Below, one piece after another: positions 44,915-54,142 of a DNA stretch of 64,000 nt; within the stretch, counting starts at the first letter, position 1, and the number at the start of each line of letters is the position of its first letter. The position numbers and the translations under genes are program-made. Source of the stretch: Nostoc sp. UCD121 (GTDB lineage Bacteria; Cyanobacteriota; Cyanobacteriia; Cyanobacteriales; Nostocaceae); contig NZ_JACKZS010000017.1 of NCBI RefSeq assembly GCF_014222285.1, positions 1 through 64,000 of the forward strand, given 5' to 3'. Below the pieces are notes generated by a model that worked only from the letters and a program-made list of their open reading frames with translations, had not been told where the DNA came from and did not search any database.

Positions 44915-46708
44915 TTATGTTAGTTTTGGATCATTTTTTTCTTTTGCCTTTACCTGAGATTCCAAAATTGCACCGTAGAGGGGGCTGGTTTCCATCAGTT
45001 CTTCGTGAGTGCCTTGGGCGACTAATCGACCTTTATCCATGAGAAAAATGCGATCGGCATTCTTAACGGTGCTAATACGTTGAGCTACAACAAAAGTTGT
45101 ACAAGCTTTTTGGCGCATTAAGCCATCTAGTTCGGCTTGAATATGGGCAGCAGTGGCGGCATCCACGGCTGAGGTACTATCATCCAAAATCAGAATACTG
45201 TAATCGGTTAGTAAGGTTCTAGCGATCGCAATTCTTTGTTTTTGTCCACCAGATAAGCCTACGCCCCGTTCACCCACAATCGTCTCGTAGCCATCGGGTA
45301 AACTGATAATAAAATCGTGCATCTGTGCGGTTTTTGCAACCTCAATCACTTGCTCTAGGGTTGCATCGGGTTTAGCGTAGGCAATATTTTCGCGGATTGT
45401 GCCAGAGAAAAGGGTGGTTTCTTGAAATACAATGCCAATTCGCGATCGCAGGCTTTTAAGTGTGAAATCTTTGACATCTCGTCCGTCAATGCGAACTGCT
45501 CCCCCTGTGACATCATAAAAACGGGCAAGCAGGTTCATAATTGTGCTTTTCCCGGAACCAGTCATTCCGAGAACGGCGATTAGCTCTTTGGGTCTTGTTT
45601 CAAAGGAAACTTCTTTGAGAGTTTCAGTGGTGGCTCCCGGATAGCGAAAGGAAACATTTTCAAAGGTGATTCTACCAACGCAGGTGTCGAATGGAACAGC
45701 ACCGGGGCGATCGCGGATTTCTACTTCTGCATCGACAACTTCATAGACTCGTTCAGCAGAAGCGGCTGATTGAGCGATCGCAGGTGCAGCAAATCCAATC
45801 AACAAAATTGGTTGAAGAATCAACGCCAGGTAGGAGTTAAACGCCACCAGTTCGCCAATGGAAAATCTACGCCCAATTACCTGCGCTCCCCCGTAGCCGA
45901 AAACTGCCAGTGTGACAAAGTTACTCAACAAAAAGATAAAGGGGAAGGTATTATGGATGGCACTAATGGTCTTCATATTTGCCTTCACTAGACCATCATT
46001 TAGGGTTGTGTAACGCGACCTTTCGGCTGATTCCCGGACAAAGGCTTTCACTACCCGTATTCCTAGCAAGTTCTCTTGCAATACAGCATTGAGGTTGCTT
46101 AATTGCTCTTGTACTTGTCGAAAAAGTTTGTTATTCCGACCAACAAATCTTGCCATCAACCATGCTGATATGGGCACTGCTGTTAGGGTAATCAGTGCTA
46201 GTTCCCAGTTCATCACCAGCAAAATTACTGCAATAGTTACCAGTGTGACAATTCCACCAATGACCTGAATTAAGCTAGTACCAACAAAGGTACGAATCTG
46301 CTCAATATCGCTGGTGACACGGGTTAAGAGTTGGGAAGTCTGTGCCTGGTCATGATAGCTGAAACTGAGATTTTGAATTTTGCTGAAAATCTTGTTCCGC
46401 AGGTCATAAGCTACACCCTGAGACGCGGCTTCTGCTAAATAGCTTTGCCCAAAGTTAAATACACCACGAGCGATCGCGGCGAGTACCATCCAGGCGGCGC
46501 TGTATAGTACAACTTGGAGGTTTTTTTGGATAATACCCTGATCGATTCCCCATCTAAATAGTTGTGGGGTAACGGCATTTGCGATCGTCAATAGCAACAG
46601 GCTGATCAATGCTCCTAACGAAGTCCATCGGTAAGTGCTTAAACTTTTAAGCACACGCTGCATTGGTTGTATCGACGAAGTTTCCTGGAGTTTTGGTTGC
46701 TGAACCAC
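44915..46708 (-). CDS. ABC exporter half-transporter, degenerate NBD
   Basis: A 597-residue partner of the previous gene with the same domain order. Walker A is LGMTGSGKSTIM, signature LSGGQKQRIAIARTLL is canonical, but Walker B ends ILILDDSTSAVD: the catalytic glutamate after Walker B is aspartate. In heterodimeric exporters the chain with Asp forms the degenerate ATP site and the other supplies the hydrolytic one, and this is just the distribution seen here. Starts at GTG (46708); a downstream ATG after TSSIQP is an alternative. The two genes are 226 bases apart on one strand, the gap holding heptamer-like ATTTTAG/ATTTTGG repeats. Confidence 0.9.
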   Translation of the reverse strand: MVQQPKLQETSSIQPMQRVLKSLSTYRWTSLGALISLLLLTIANAVTPQLFRWGIDQGIIQKNLQVVLYSAAWMVLAAIARGVFNFGQSYLAEAASQGVAYDLRNKIFSKIQNLSFSYHDQAQTSQLLTRVTSDIEQIRTFVGTSLIQVIGGIVTLVTIAVILLVMNWELALITLTAVPISAWLMARFVGRNNKLFRQVQEQLSNLNAVLQENLLGIRVVKAFVRESAERSRYTTLNDGLVKANMKTISAIHNTFPFIFLLSNFVTLAVFGYGGAQVIGRRFSIGELVAFNSYLALILQPILLIGFAAPAIAQSAASAERVYEVVDAEVEIRDRPGAVPFDTCVGRITFENVSFRYPGATTETLKEVSFETRPKELIAVLGMTGSGKSTIMNLLARFYDVTGGAVRIDGRDVKDFTLKSLRSRIGIVFQETTLFSGTIRENIAYAKPDATLEQVIEVAKTAQMHDFIISLPDGYETIVGERGVGLSGGQKQRIAIARTLLTDYSILILDDSTSAVDAATAAHIQAELDGLMRQKACTTFVVAQRISTVKNADRIFLMDKGRLVAQGTHEELMETSPLYGAILESQVKAKEKNDPKLT

Positions 46709-46895
46709 TAGAATTCACCCCTCTATCTTTGGAAAATTATCTCGCACTTTGATTGTAAAAAAACAACTGGTCAATGGGAAATATGGGATCTATTTATGAT
46801 GAAAAGTTTAAATTTCGGTTCAAATTTGGGGACAACGGCATGGGAAGATACATCTTTGGCAAGCAAATACCGAAGAAAACCAAAGAACAAGAATA

Positions 46896-47957
46896 ATGGC
46901 TCAAAATTTTCATGACAATTCCCAAGTTTCCTCAGAGATGTCAACTGCTATCAGTCGCACAGCAAAGCCAAGTTCTGAGTTCTACTCTATTTTTTCGGAA
47001 GAAGAAATTTTAGGAATCATTTTTGCTTTAGAAATCAGACGAGAAATCCCATTAAAGTATTCTTATAAAGGGAGAGGTGCAAAAATTTGGGATGATTTTT
47101 ATCAAAAATATATCATTCCTAGATGGTATCGAACATCTAATGTAGAAATTGAACTTTTAAAAAATAATTTTAAATATTTTAATGACAATATTAAAAGTGG
47201 CAATAAAATCAATATAGTAGATGTTGGTGCAGGAAATTCCTATCCAGTTAAAAACTTTGTTCAAAGACTTAATAAATTAGATAAAGTCAATAAATATGTT
47301 GCCTTAGATATTAGTGAAGAATTACTGAATTTATCAAAGAATAATTTTAAAAAATGGTTTCCCAAGGTTGAATTTATCAGTTCTACAATTGACATAGAAA
47401 ATAATTGTGTACCAAAAACCTTATTTAAAAATAAAGATGATCTTGAAATTGACAATACAGCAAAAATATTTTTACACTTAGGTGTTACTATTGGAAACCA
47501 TCAAAATAGAGATGATGTATTCAAAAATTTTAGAGAGAGCATGGGCAAAAATGATTTCTTAGTGTTCACTAATGAAATTGGCTCTAACTCAAAATGGGAT
47601 GGAAACGTCAGAGGTGGCTGTAAGTATCATGTAGAAGAAATATATGGATGGGTTAAAAATAAGTTTGGGATTGAATCTGAAGATTGCGAATTAGTGAGAA
47701 AGTATGATTTAAAAACCGATAGTATAGTTGCTAATATGAAATTTAATCATGATTACACTATAAATTTCAGCCGGATGGGGATAGATAAAAATATTAAAAT
47801 TTCTGAAGGGGAAGAAATTACTATTTGGCGACATCATAAACATGAAATGCCTAAGCTTTTGCAAGAATTAGAACGTTCTGGACTGCAACTTATTCAATAT
47901 AGTACTGACAAATACAAATCACATATCATGGTAATTTGTAAGGTTGTCAGTAACTAA
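46896..47957 (+). CDS. EgtD-like histidine-specific methyltransferase family protein
   Basis: A 353-residue SAM-dependent methyltransferase of the Methyltransf_33 (EgtD) family, whose best-known member trimethylates histidine in ergothioneine synthesis. Visible features are the motif I NIVDVGAGNSYPVKNF, YVALDISEELL, the FLHLGVTIGNHQNRDDVF strand-loop characteristic of the family, and the late IWRHHKHEMPKLLQELERSG. An EgtB-type partner is not adjacent, and the overall sequence is divergent, so histidine is not assured; other members modify amino-acid-like or peptide substrates. The gene is clearly AT-rich compared with its neighbours, a possible sign of transfer. A hairpin at 47985 follows. 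Confidence 0.8.
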   Translation: MAQNFHDNSQVSSEMSTAISRTAKPSSEFYSIFSEEEILGIIFALEIRREIPLKYSYKGRGAKIWDDFYQKYIIPRWYRTSNVEIELLKNNFKYFNDNIKSGNKINIVDVGAGNSYPVKNFVQRLNKLDKVNKYVALDISEELLNLSKNNFKKWFPKVEFISSTIDIENNCVPKTLFKNKDDLEIDNTAKIFLHLGVTIGNHQNRDDVFKNFRESMGKNDFLVFTNEIGSNSKWDGNVRGGCKYHVEEIYGWVKNKFGIESEDCELVRKYDLKTDSIVANMKFNHDYTINFSRMGIDKNIKISEGEEITIWRHHKHEMPKLLQELERSGLQLIQYSTDKYKSHIMVICKVVSN

Positions 47958-47984
47958 CTTTTTCAATTACACTTAGCGGTGTCT

Positions 47985-48017
47985 AGATCCCCGACTTCTC
48001 GAAGAAGTGGGGGATCT
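47985..48017. terminator. Hairpin AGATCCCCGACTTCT, probable terminator/repeat
   Basis: Left arm 47985-47999 and right arm 48003-48017 pair with one mismatch in 15 around a 3-base loop, then AAATTTT. It lies 28 bases after the methyltransferase stop. The same element type is spread through cyanobacterial genomes, so it may be repeat and terminator at once. Confidence 0.75.
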
Positions 48018-48098
48018 AAATTTTCATTAATTATGGTAGATGGAGTCAAATATTTCTGATGACACTAAAAAATCAGTTTGACTTGGTTTTTGTATCAA

Positions 48099-48311
48099 TT
48101 AAATATACATTAAACGTGGTCTAGGTTGAGGAACTGAACGCCCTAACTCTTTAGCCGTTTCTATCCATTGCTGCATAACTAATTCTACATTATGTAGGGC
48201 TTCTTGATAAGTATTACCGTCAGCAGCACAGCCTGATAATTCTGGTACTTCAGCAATAAAGGCTTGATCTAATTCACTCCAGTAGAGAATAATTTCATAC
48301 CGAAACATCAT
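48099..48311 (-). CDS. hicB: HicB-family antitoxin
   Basis: A 70-residue HicB domain protein: YEIILYWSELDQAFIAEVPELSGCAADGNTYQEAL and QWIETAKELGRSVPQPRP are the partial RNase-H-like fold of short HicB antitoxins. It lacks a C-terminal DNA-binding domain, as do many cyanobacterial forms. It should bind and block the HicA protein encoded just upstream. Its start (two ATG codons at 48311 and 48308) overlaps the hicA stop by 17 bases, so the pair is translationally coupled. Confidence 0.9.
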   Translation of the reverse strand: MMFRYEIILYWSELDQAFIAEVPELSGCAADGNTYQEALHNVELVMQQWIETAKELGRSVPQPRPRLMYI

Positions 48312-48561
48312 TTTTACTTCCTAGCTTATACTTGACAATCACTGCCCGAACTTGTTTAATTTGATAGCTTTTAGCTTTGCCTTTTTTCTGTTGCAGGTTC
48401 AATATTTCTTCAACATCGGCTTTGACAAAAATACGATTATCGCCACGAATACGTTCTTCAAAGCCTAGTGTATATAAGAGTTGCCACAGTTGGGCAAAAG
48501 GGATGTCTGTATCAGAAGTCCCAGAGAGAATTTTGTCTAAGAGTTTGTCTTGCTGACTCAC
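48295..48561 (-). CDS. hicA: HicA-family toxin, catalytic histidine not seen
   Basis: An 88-residue HicA-like protein (mRNA interferase family). The C-terminal half is typical: GFEERIRGDNRIFVKADVEEILNLQ, then KAKSYQIKQVRAVIVKYKL. HicA toxins carry a histidine in the GSHH or GDHH stretch after the first strand, needed for RNA cleavage; here that place reads GDNR. An N-terminal stretch of about 20 residues precedes the domain. The change suggests a toxin that is weak or inactive, or one using another residue. HicB follows and overlaps. Confidence 0.85.
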   Translation of the reverse strand: MSQQDKLLDKILSGTSDTDIPFAQLWQLLYTLGFEERIRGDNRIFVKADVEEILNLQQKKGKAKSYQIKQVRAVIVKYKLGSKNDVSV

Positions 48562-49056
48562 GTTTTTCTGACTGCTTTAATGTTTCTATAGTCTCATATT
48601 TATTTAAAATCGGGGAATACAAAAGCAAATCTTTCTTTTTGCACCTTGACTTGTATACGCCTCCACTGATTGACTTTCTTGAAGAAAATCCTAACTATTT
48701 GGATGTCACAGATGCTTGATTTAAAGAGATGTTTTGCACTGAGTTTAGGGTTGTTACCTCATTTTTGACTATTGTGAAGGTACATCATTTTGCTTGATAG
48801 TCATAGCTTGATTATTTTTCTACAATGCGATCGCTTATTTATAAAATAGAGAAATGCGATCGGATGCCAAACGCAACAGAAGGTATACCCCGGCAAACAC
48901 GGTGTATTAAACCTAACTTATAACCCTTATACCCAAATTTACAAGTGATATAGGTAACTACAGAGGTCAAATTGTAAAGATTGCTCATATCATAATGCTG
49001 AGGTATAAATCCATCTCAGTCAAGGTTAAATATTGAGTAAGAAATATTACGCGAAT
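48562..49056. other. Intergenic region, no gene seen
   Basis: About 490 bases with a HIP1 site and AT-rich sequence between hicA (divergent) and the pentapeptide protein. A short plus-strand frame over the 5' half overlaps hicA and has no family. No firm regulatory site was identified. Confidence 0.4.
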
Positions 49057-49827
49057 ATGAAGAACCGAATTCTAGGTGTAGCCGCATTTTTAACCACGAT
49101 TAGTTTGACAACAAGCGTACAAGCAGCAAATTCTGAACATATTAGCCAATTATTGGCAACCAAGCAATGTCAAAACTGTGATTTGACTAATGCAGGTTTA
49201 GTAATGGCTGACTTATCTGGAGCTAATTTGAGCGGGGCTAATCTCACAGGTGCTAACCTTAGCCGTGCAAACTTGAGCGGCGCAGATTTGCGGGGTGCAA
49301 ACTTGAGTGGCGCTAGTTTATTTGGTGTTAACCTGAGCGAAGCTAAATTTAGTGGGGCAAATTTGGCGGGTGCTGATTTGAGAAATACTTATCTAACAAA
49401 TGCAGAAATGAAGGGTGCTTACTTGAATGGTGCTAACTTCCAAGGTGCAGTTGGTATACCATCACAAATTGCTTCACCAGAAGAATTTTATGCTTTGGGT
49501 TTAGCGGAAGGTCAAAAAGGCAATCAACAGCAAGCAATCAGTTATTTTAATCAAGCGATCGCTATTAAACCAGAATATGCTGGTGCTTATTTAGCTCGTG
49601 GTGTCGCCCGTTACCAAATACTAGATAGACAAGGTGCATTCCAAGATGCCCAAGTTGCTGAAAAATTGTTTACATCCCAAAATAATGGCCCTGGAACACA
49701 AACAGCCCAAGCCTTTATTAAAGAACTGCAAACACCTGTAAATGATAAGGTAAGCCCTGGTAAACCCAGTTTCGTTGACTTTTTGGGAAGCCTTGGCTCA
49801 GTCTTGCTTCAGTTCTTCCCTTTCTGA
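49057..49827 (+). CDS. Exported pentapeptide-repeat / TPR protein
   Basis: A 256-residue protein. It starts with a signal peptide (MKNRILGVAAFLTTISLTTSVQA), then a short segment with CQNCDLT, then about 19 pentapeptide repeats of A(N/D)LSG type (residues about 45-140: ADLSGANLSGANLTGANLSR and so on), which fold as a square beta-helix, and a C-terminal TPR-like pair (GNQQQAISYFNQAIAIKPEYAGAYLARGVARYQ). Pentapeptide proteins of this kind are frequent in cyanobacteria; function is mostly unknown. A periplasmic or thylakoid-lumen place is likely from the signal peptide. ATG 49057 is preferred to TTG 49033. Confidence 0.85.
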   Translation: MKNRILGVAAFLTTISLTTSVQAANSEHISQLLATKQCQNCDLTNAGLVMADLSGANLSGANLTGANLSRANLSGADLRGANLSGASLFGVNLSEAKFSGANLAGADLRNTYLTNAEMKGAYLNGANFQGAVGIPSQIASPEEFYALGLAEGQKGNQQQAISYFNQAIAIKPEYAGAYLARGVARYQILDRQGAFQDAQVAEKLFTSQNNGPGTQTAQAFIKELQTPVNDKVSPGKPSFVDFLGSLGSVLLQFFPF

Positions 49828-49919
49828 GTGCTTTCTTTTTGAGGAGGAGAGTTGAAAGAATTCATAGCCAGTAAAGGTATTGTAATAAAAGCGATTACTG
49901 GATAAAACAAAAAATTTAT

Positions 49920-51113
49920 ATGACCTCAGTTTCTCCTCACAAAAAAGCCAAAGCCTTAAAACCTACCAGCCGCCGCCCTGCTAAAGAACTTTGTAGCGAG
50001 TGCGGACTATGCGATACATACTATATTCACTATGTCAAGGAAGCCTGCGCTTTTATTAATCAGCAAATAGGTGAACTTGAAGCAGAAACACACATGCGAT
50101 CGCGCCATCTCGACAACCCTGATGAGCTATACTTTGGTGTCCACCAAGACATGATGGCGGCGCGAAAACAGCAGCCCATCGAAGGCGCACAATGGACGGG
50201 TATTGTTAGCAGCATTGCGATTGAAATGCTCAATCGTGGCTTAGTTGAAGGTGTCGTCTGTGTGCAAAACACCAAAGAAGACCGCTTTCAACCCATGCCC
50301 ATCATCGCCCGAACTCCAGAAGAAATACTAGCAGCGCGAGTAAATAAACCAACGCTTTCCCCTAACCTTTCCGTATTGGAACAGATAGAAAAATCGGGGA
50401 TGAAGCGGCTATTGGTAATTGGTGTTGGTTGCCAAATCCAGGCGCTACGAGCCGTAGAAAAACAACTGGGCTTAGAAAAGCTGTATGTTTTGGGTACACC
50501 CTGCGTAGATAATGTTAACCGCGCCGGACTGCAAAAGTTCTTAGAAACAACTAGCCGATCGCCAGATACAGTTGTACATTACGAATTCATGCAAGACTTC
50601 CGGGTTCACTTCAAACATGAGGATGGCTCATCAGAAACAGTGCCTTTCTTTGGCTTGAAGACCAACAAACTCAAAGATGTCTTTGCCCCATCCTGCATGA
50701 GTTGCTTTGATTACGTCAATTCCCTAGCCGATTTAGTTGTTGGCTACATGGGCGCACCCTTCGGTTGGCAATGGATTGTAGTTAGAAATGACACTGGTAA
50801 GGAAATGCTGGATTTGGTGCAAGACCAGTTAGACACCCAACCAGTTACGTCTAAAGGCGATCGCAAGGAAGCTGTACAGCAAAGTATTCCTGCTTACGAT
50901 AAAGGCGTGACTCTCCCGATGTGGGCGGCGAAACTTATGGGTGTAGTCATCGAAAAAATCGGCCCTAAGGGTTTGGAATATGCGCGGTTTTCGATTGATT
51001 CTCACTTTACTCGGAATTATTTATATGTAAAGCGAAATCATCCAGAGAAATTAGAGGCGCACGTTCCAGAGTTTGCCAAGCGTATTGTTGATCAATATAA
51101 GTTACCAGAATAA
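49920..51113 (+). CDS. bciB: Ferredoxin-dependent 3,8-divinyl (proto)chlorophyllide 8-vinyl reductase
   Basis: Reduces the 8-vinyl group of divinyl chlorophyll precursors, giving the monovinyl chlorophyll used by most cyanobacteria. The 397-residue protein is of the FrhB-like (slr1923/BciB) type: iron-sulfur cysteines at the start (LCSECGLCDTYYI, C25, C28, C31), a flavin-binding FrhB domain, and a second cysteine set in FAPSCMSCFDYVN. The GVGCQIQALRAVEKQLGLE and YMGAPFGWQWIVVRN blocks are conserved in the cyanobacterial group. It is transcribed alone, with a leader of about 90 bases after the pentapeptide gene. Starts at the ATG at 49920. Confidence 0.93.
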   Translation: MTSVSPHKKAKALKPTSRRPAKELCSECGLCDTYYIHYVKEACAFINQQIGELEAETHMRSRHLDNPDELYFGVHQDMMAARKQQPIEGAQWTGIVSSIAIEMLNRGLVEGVVCVQNTKEDRFQPMPIIARTPEEILAARVNKPTLSPNLSVLEQIEKSGMKRLLVIGVGCQIQALRAVEKQLGLEKLYVLGTPCVDNVNRAGLQKFLETTSRSPDTVVHYEFMQDFRVHFKHEDGSSETVPFFGLKTNKLKDVFAPSCMSCFDYVNSLADLVVGYMGAPFGWQWIVVRNDTGKEMLDLVQDQLDTQPVTSKGDRKEAVQQSIPAYDKGVTLPMWAAKLMGVVIEKIGPKGLEYARFSIDSHFTRNYLYVKRNHPEKLEAHVPEFAKRIVDQYKLPE

Positions 51114-51116
51114 AAA

Positions 51117-51146
51117 TTGGGAATTGGGAATTGGAAATTGGGCATT
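51117..51146. repeat. Heptanucleotide repeat after bciB
   Basis: Imperfect TTGGGAA/TTGGAAA units directly after the bciB stop, the same unit as at 21094-21121. Confidence 0.7.
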
Positions 51147-51173
51147 GCTTATTCCCCATTTCCCATTCCCCAC

Positions 51174-53066
51174 TTAGTTATAACTACTGGCTTGACGAGT
51201 AAACATTAGGTGATACTGTCCGCCTAGTTCCATGAGTTCATCATGAGTACCTACCTCGATAATTTGACCATGTTCTAGTACTACCACTCGGTCTGCTAGT
51301 TTTGCTAAGGCAAGGCGATGGCTGACTACAACGGCTATTCTCCCCTTCGCTAAGGTACGCAAAAGATTGTAAATCTCATGTTCTGTTTTAGGGTCAAGAT
51401 TTGCTGTTGGCTCATCAAGTATTAGTAGTTCGGCTGGAGACAGTCGCAACAAAGCACGAGCGATCGCTAATCTCTGCCATTGTCCTCCTGATAAATCAAT
51501 ACCACCCTCTAGCTGTTTGCCTAATAGGGTTTCCAAACCTTGATCTAGCTTCTCCATTACTCTAGTTAAACCAGCTTCAGCGATCGCTTCCTTAATCGCC
51601 TCATCATCCTGCATTTTAGGTAAATTCCCAAAGGCAACATTTTCCCGCACGGTAGTCGGAAAACGAGCGTAATCTTGCATAACTACATCAATCCGCGATC
51701 GCAAATCTTCTAACGGGAGCGATCGCAAATCTTGTCCATTCCAAATAATCGCACCTTGGCTAGGGTCATAAAGGCGACACAATAGCTTGGCTAAAGTGGT
51801 CTTACCAGCACCATTTTCACCTACCAATACAATCATCTCGTTGGGGTGAATTTTCAGATTGATATTTTTTAGGATGGGGTGATTGCTATTGGGATAGGTA
51901 AAGGATAGATTTTCAATGCAAATACCTGTCTGCAATGCTTCACTTGATAAAGCTTGCCGATTCCCATTTTTTTGAAAGTTCTGATTGTTAACAGCCGATT
52001 CCTTGACTTTTCCCCATGCCTTTGACTGAGAACCGGATAATTGCGGTTCTAATTCCAAAAGTTGGAAAATGGGCGTTGTTGCCAGTGCAATATCATATAG
52101 CTCTGACCCACCAGACATCAAATTATCCAAACTTCGACGCACTTCTAAAATTACCCCAGTGTAAAGCGCCAAATCTCCTAAAGTATGGGTTCCACCTAGC
52201 ACTCCCTGAACTACGTACAGATAAGGTAAGGCAAAACCTAAGCCACTGAGTAAAGACCAACTAATAACCGCCGTTGTCCCCCGACGGCGAATCTGTTCCA
52301 TTGCTCTAAAAATGGTGCGGTAAAGTCCGTGCCAACGTTCTAGTAGTAAGGGTTGCAAGCTAAACAAGCGTATTTCTTTGGCGTATATTTCCCCAGTTAA
52401 AACCGTTTTATATAAGTTCATTTCCCGAAGAACACTCGCTTGGGTTTTTTCTACCCTCCAAACTTGCTTACGATATTTCCTTTCTACATACATAGCAGGA
52501 GTAACGCAGCTAAACAAAATTAGGGGTATCCACCAAGCAAGGGACACCGAAAGTAGTATGGCTGGAATGAAGATAAAAATTCCCTCCAACATCATCACCA
52601 GCCTGACACAAAGCTCTGGAAGTCGTTGCATTCCCTTTTCGGTCAATTGCAACAAATTGAGCAAATCAGGTGTTTCAAACAGGGCAATATCTTCAAAAAT
52701 GGCAACCTTCTCAATCACTTGCCCTTGGATAAAGCCTGTAATCCGATCGCGCAGGGAAGTATATACAAAGCTATTGATGTTAGCGATCGCATCACTTACC
52801 AAATTCACCAGCAATGAACCTGCAAGACTAGAGAGTAGCAGAGGTTGGGAAAGTATCAAGGCGATCGCATTCTGCGTTGTTCCCGTACTCAATAAGCGGG
52901 TTATTTCATCAATGATCGTCTTGTTGAGCCAAATAGCGATCGCTGGGCCTGCACCACCCAGTAATGTCAAAATTGCCACATATCGTAGCTCCTTTGGAAC
53001 TACTTGCATCACCGTCGTCACACTCCGGCGAAATGCTTGGAATGGAGAAATTTCAATTATTTGCAT
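51174..53066 (-). CDS. ABC transporter, fused permease/ATPase
   Basis: A 630-residue ABC exporter half-transporter. The N-terminal about 340 residues are a six-helix ABC_membrane domain of the more divergent kind (LTLLGGAGPAIAIWLNKTII, PAILLSVSLAWWIPLILF, YTGVILEVRRSLDNLMSG). The ATPase has Walker A VGENGAGKTT, signature DLSGGQWQRLAIARALL and Walker B LLILDEPTANLD, with the catalytic Glu present. A 20-residue stretch without function sits between permease and ATPase. Export of a lipid, peptide or natural product is the family expectation; no cargo or biosynthesis gene is adjacent. ATG 53066 is chosen over a TTG at 53093. Confidence 0.88.
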   Translation of the reverse strand: MQIIEISPFQAFRRSVTTVMQVVPKELRYVAILTLLGGAGPAIAIWLNKTIIDEITRLLSTGTTQNAIALILSQPLLLSSLAGSLLVNLVSDAIANINSFVYTSLRDRITGFIQGQVIEKVAIFEDIALFETPDLLNLLQLTEKGMQRLPELCVRLVMMLEGIFIFIPAILLSVSLAWWIPLILFSCVTPAMYVERKYRKQVWRVEKTQASVLREMNLYKTVLTGEIYAKEIRLFSLQPLLLERWHGLYRTIFRAMEQIRRRGTTAVISWSLLSGLGFALPYLYVVQGVLGGTHTLGDLALYTGVILEVRRSLDNLMSGGSELYDIALATTPIFQLLELEPQLSGSQSKAWGKVKESAVNNQNFQKNGNRQALSSEALQTGICIENLSFTYPNSNHPILKNINLKIHPNEMIVLVGENGAGKTTLAKLLCRLYDPSQGAIIWNGQDLRSLPLEDLRSRIDVVMQDYARFPTTVRENVAFGNLPKMQDDEAIKEAIAEAGLTRVMEKLDQGLETLLGKQLEGGIDLSGGQWQRLAIARALLRLSPAELLILDEPTANLDPKTEHEIYNLLRTLAKGRIAVVVSHRLALAKLADRVVVLEHGQIIEVGTHDELMELGGQYHLMFTRQASSYN

Positions 53067-53137
53067 ATATTTTAAAGTAGCAAATAATAGCAAAGTTCTC
53101 AGACCGACGTTGTGATCTCAGTTTCAATCAGTAGGGA

Positions 53138-53166
53138 GCGATGCCTACGATGGGCTACGCTTACGT
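53138..53166. repeat. Small dispersed repeat, copy 3
   Basis: GCGATGCCTACGATGGGCTA and the following 9 bases match the 29-base repeat at 41435-41463 except at a few places. It is intergenic, between the ABC gene and the TIR operon. Confidence 0.75.
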
Positions 53167-53338
53167 ACTGATATCAAGCTAATAGCAGACATTAGTGATC
53201 AAATGTAGATGTCTGCTTTTATTACTCAAATTCACCTTATAACTTTGCAAGTAATTTTATATAATTATTTAGGGCAGTATTTATACTGCTATATTTTTAA
53301 GTCTAAATCTATACATAATCTACAATATAATATTCAAA

Positions 53339-54115
53339 ATGGCTAAAAGCTTAAGTACTGAACAGCAGCGATTACAGCAACGGACGCAGATACTTCAGGC
53401 TGAGTGGGAACAGCGAAGTGAAAAATTAAAGCGGTTGCGAATAGATTGCGCTATTGAGGCAGGTAGCGCAGTAAAATTTCAATTAGAAAAACAGATTCAA
53501 GATGAAGAGGCTAAACTGAACGATATCGCTCGGCAGTTAAATGATATTGAAGCACAATTGCAATTGCTTTCTCATACAACAATAATCCCAAATACTATAT
53601 CCAAGGTAAAAGTACATCAAACTCCTGAACTCCTATCAAACACTGGAATTATCGAAGTTTTTATATCTTATCAAAAAGATGATGAAAAATTGTTAAAAGA
53701 GTTAGTAGATAAACATCTCAATAATTTGGAGGAGATTAAAATTTGGCATGAAGGTAAAACTATAGGAGGACAAGACAATAAAGTTGAGATTGAGAAACAC
53801 CTGAATTCATCTCATATAATTCTGCTATTGATTAGTCCTAATTATCTCAAAGACTATAATAATAAATTTGAGATAAACCTAGCGAAAGCTAGAGAAAAAG
53901 CCATACAAGCTACTGTTATTCCTGTACTTCTCACCAAGATTTTTGGTTGGGAGCGATTTACTTTTGCTAATTTTAAGCTTGGTGATCTTGAGCCTTTACC
54001 TCAAAAAGACAAATTCATCACTGATAGGAGAGTGTGGAAAACTAACAATGATGCTTTTTATGTTGTTGCTGAACGTCTTGAAAAAGTAAAGACAAAAATA
54101 GTAGAAAAAACATAA
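53339..54115 (+). CDS. Coiled-coil plus TIR-domain protein
   Basis: A 258-residue protein with two parts. Residues 1-78 are a coiled coil (QQRLQQRTQILQAEWEQRSE and KFQLEKQIQDEEAKLNDIAR), of the kind fused to many effector domains in Nostoc. Residues about 104-250 are a TIR_2-type domain: IEVFISYQKDDEKLLKEL, IKIWHEGKTIGGQDNKVEIEKHL, IILLLISPNYL and VIPVLLTKIFGWERF. A glutamate (E178 in NKFEINLAKA) occupies the place of the catalytic residue of TIR NADases. It is the first gene of a pair with a second TIR gene 27 bases downstream. The region is AT-rich. A defence or cell-suicide function is inference from the domain. Confidence 0.8.
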   Translation: MAKSLSTEQQRLQQRTQILQAEWEQRSEKLKRLRIDCAIEAGSAVKFQLEKQIQDEEAKLNDIARQLNDIEAQLQLLSHTTIIPNTISKVKVHQTPELLSNTGIIEVFISYQKDDEKLLKELVDKHLNNLEEIKIWHEGKTIGGQDNKVEIEKHLNSSHIILLLISPNYLKDYNNKFEINLAKAREKAIQATVIPVLLTKIFGWERFTFANFKLGDLEPLPQKDKFITDRRVWKTNNDAFYVVAERLEKVKTKIVEKT

Positions 54116-54142
54116 GATAACAATTTTTATTTACTGACACTT

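Noticed and set aside
52378..53115. 245-codon plus-strand frame over the ABC exporter
   Set aside because: Antisense to a strong ABC transporter gene; serine/isoleucine-rich shadow composition.
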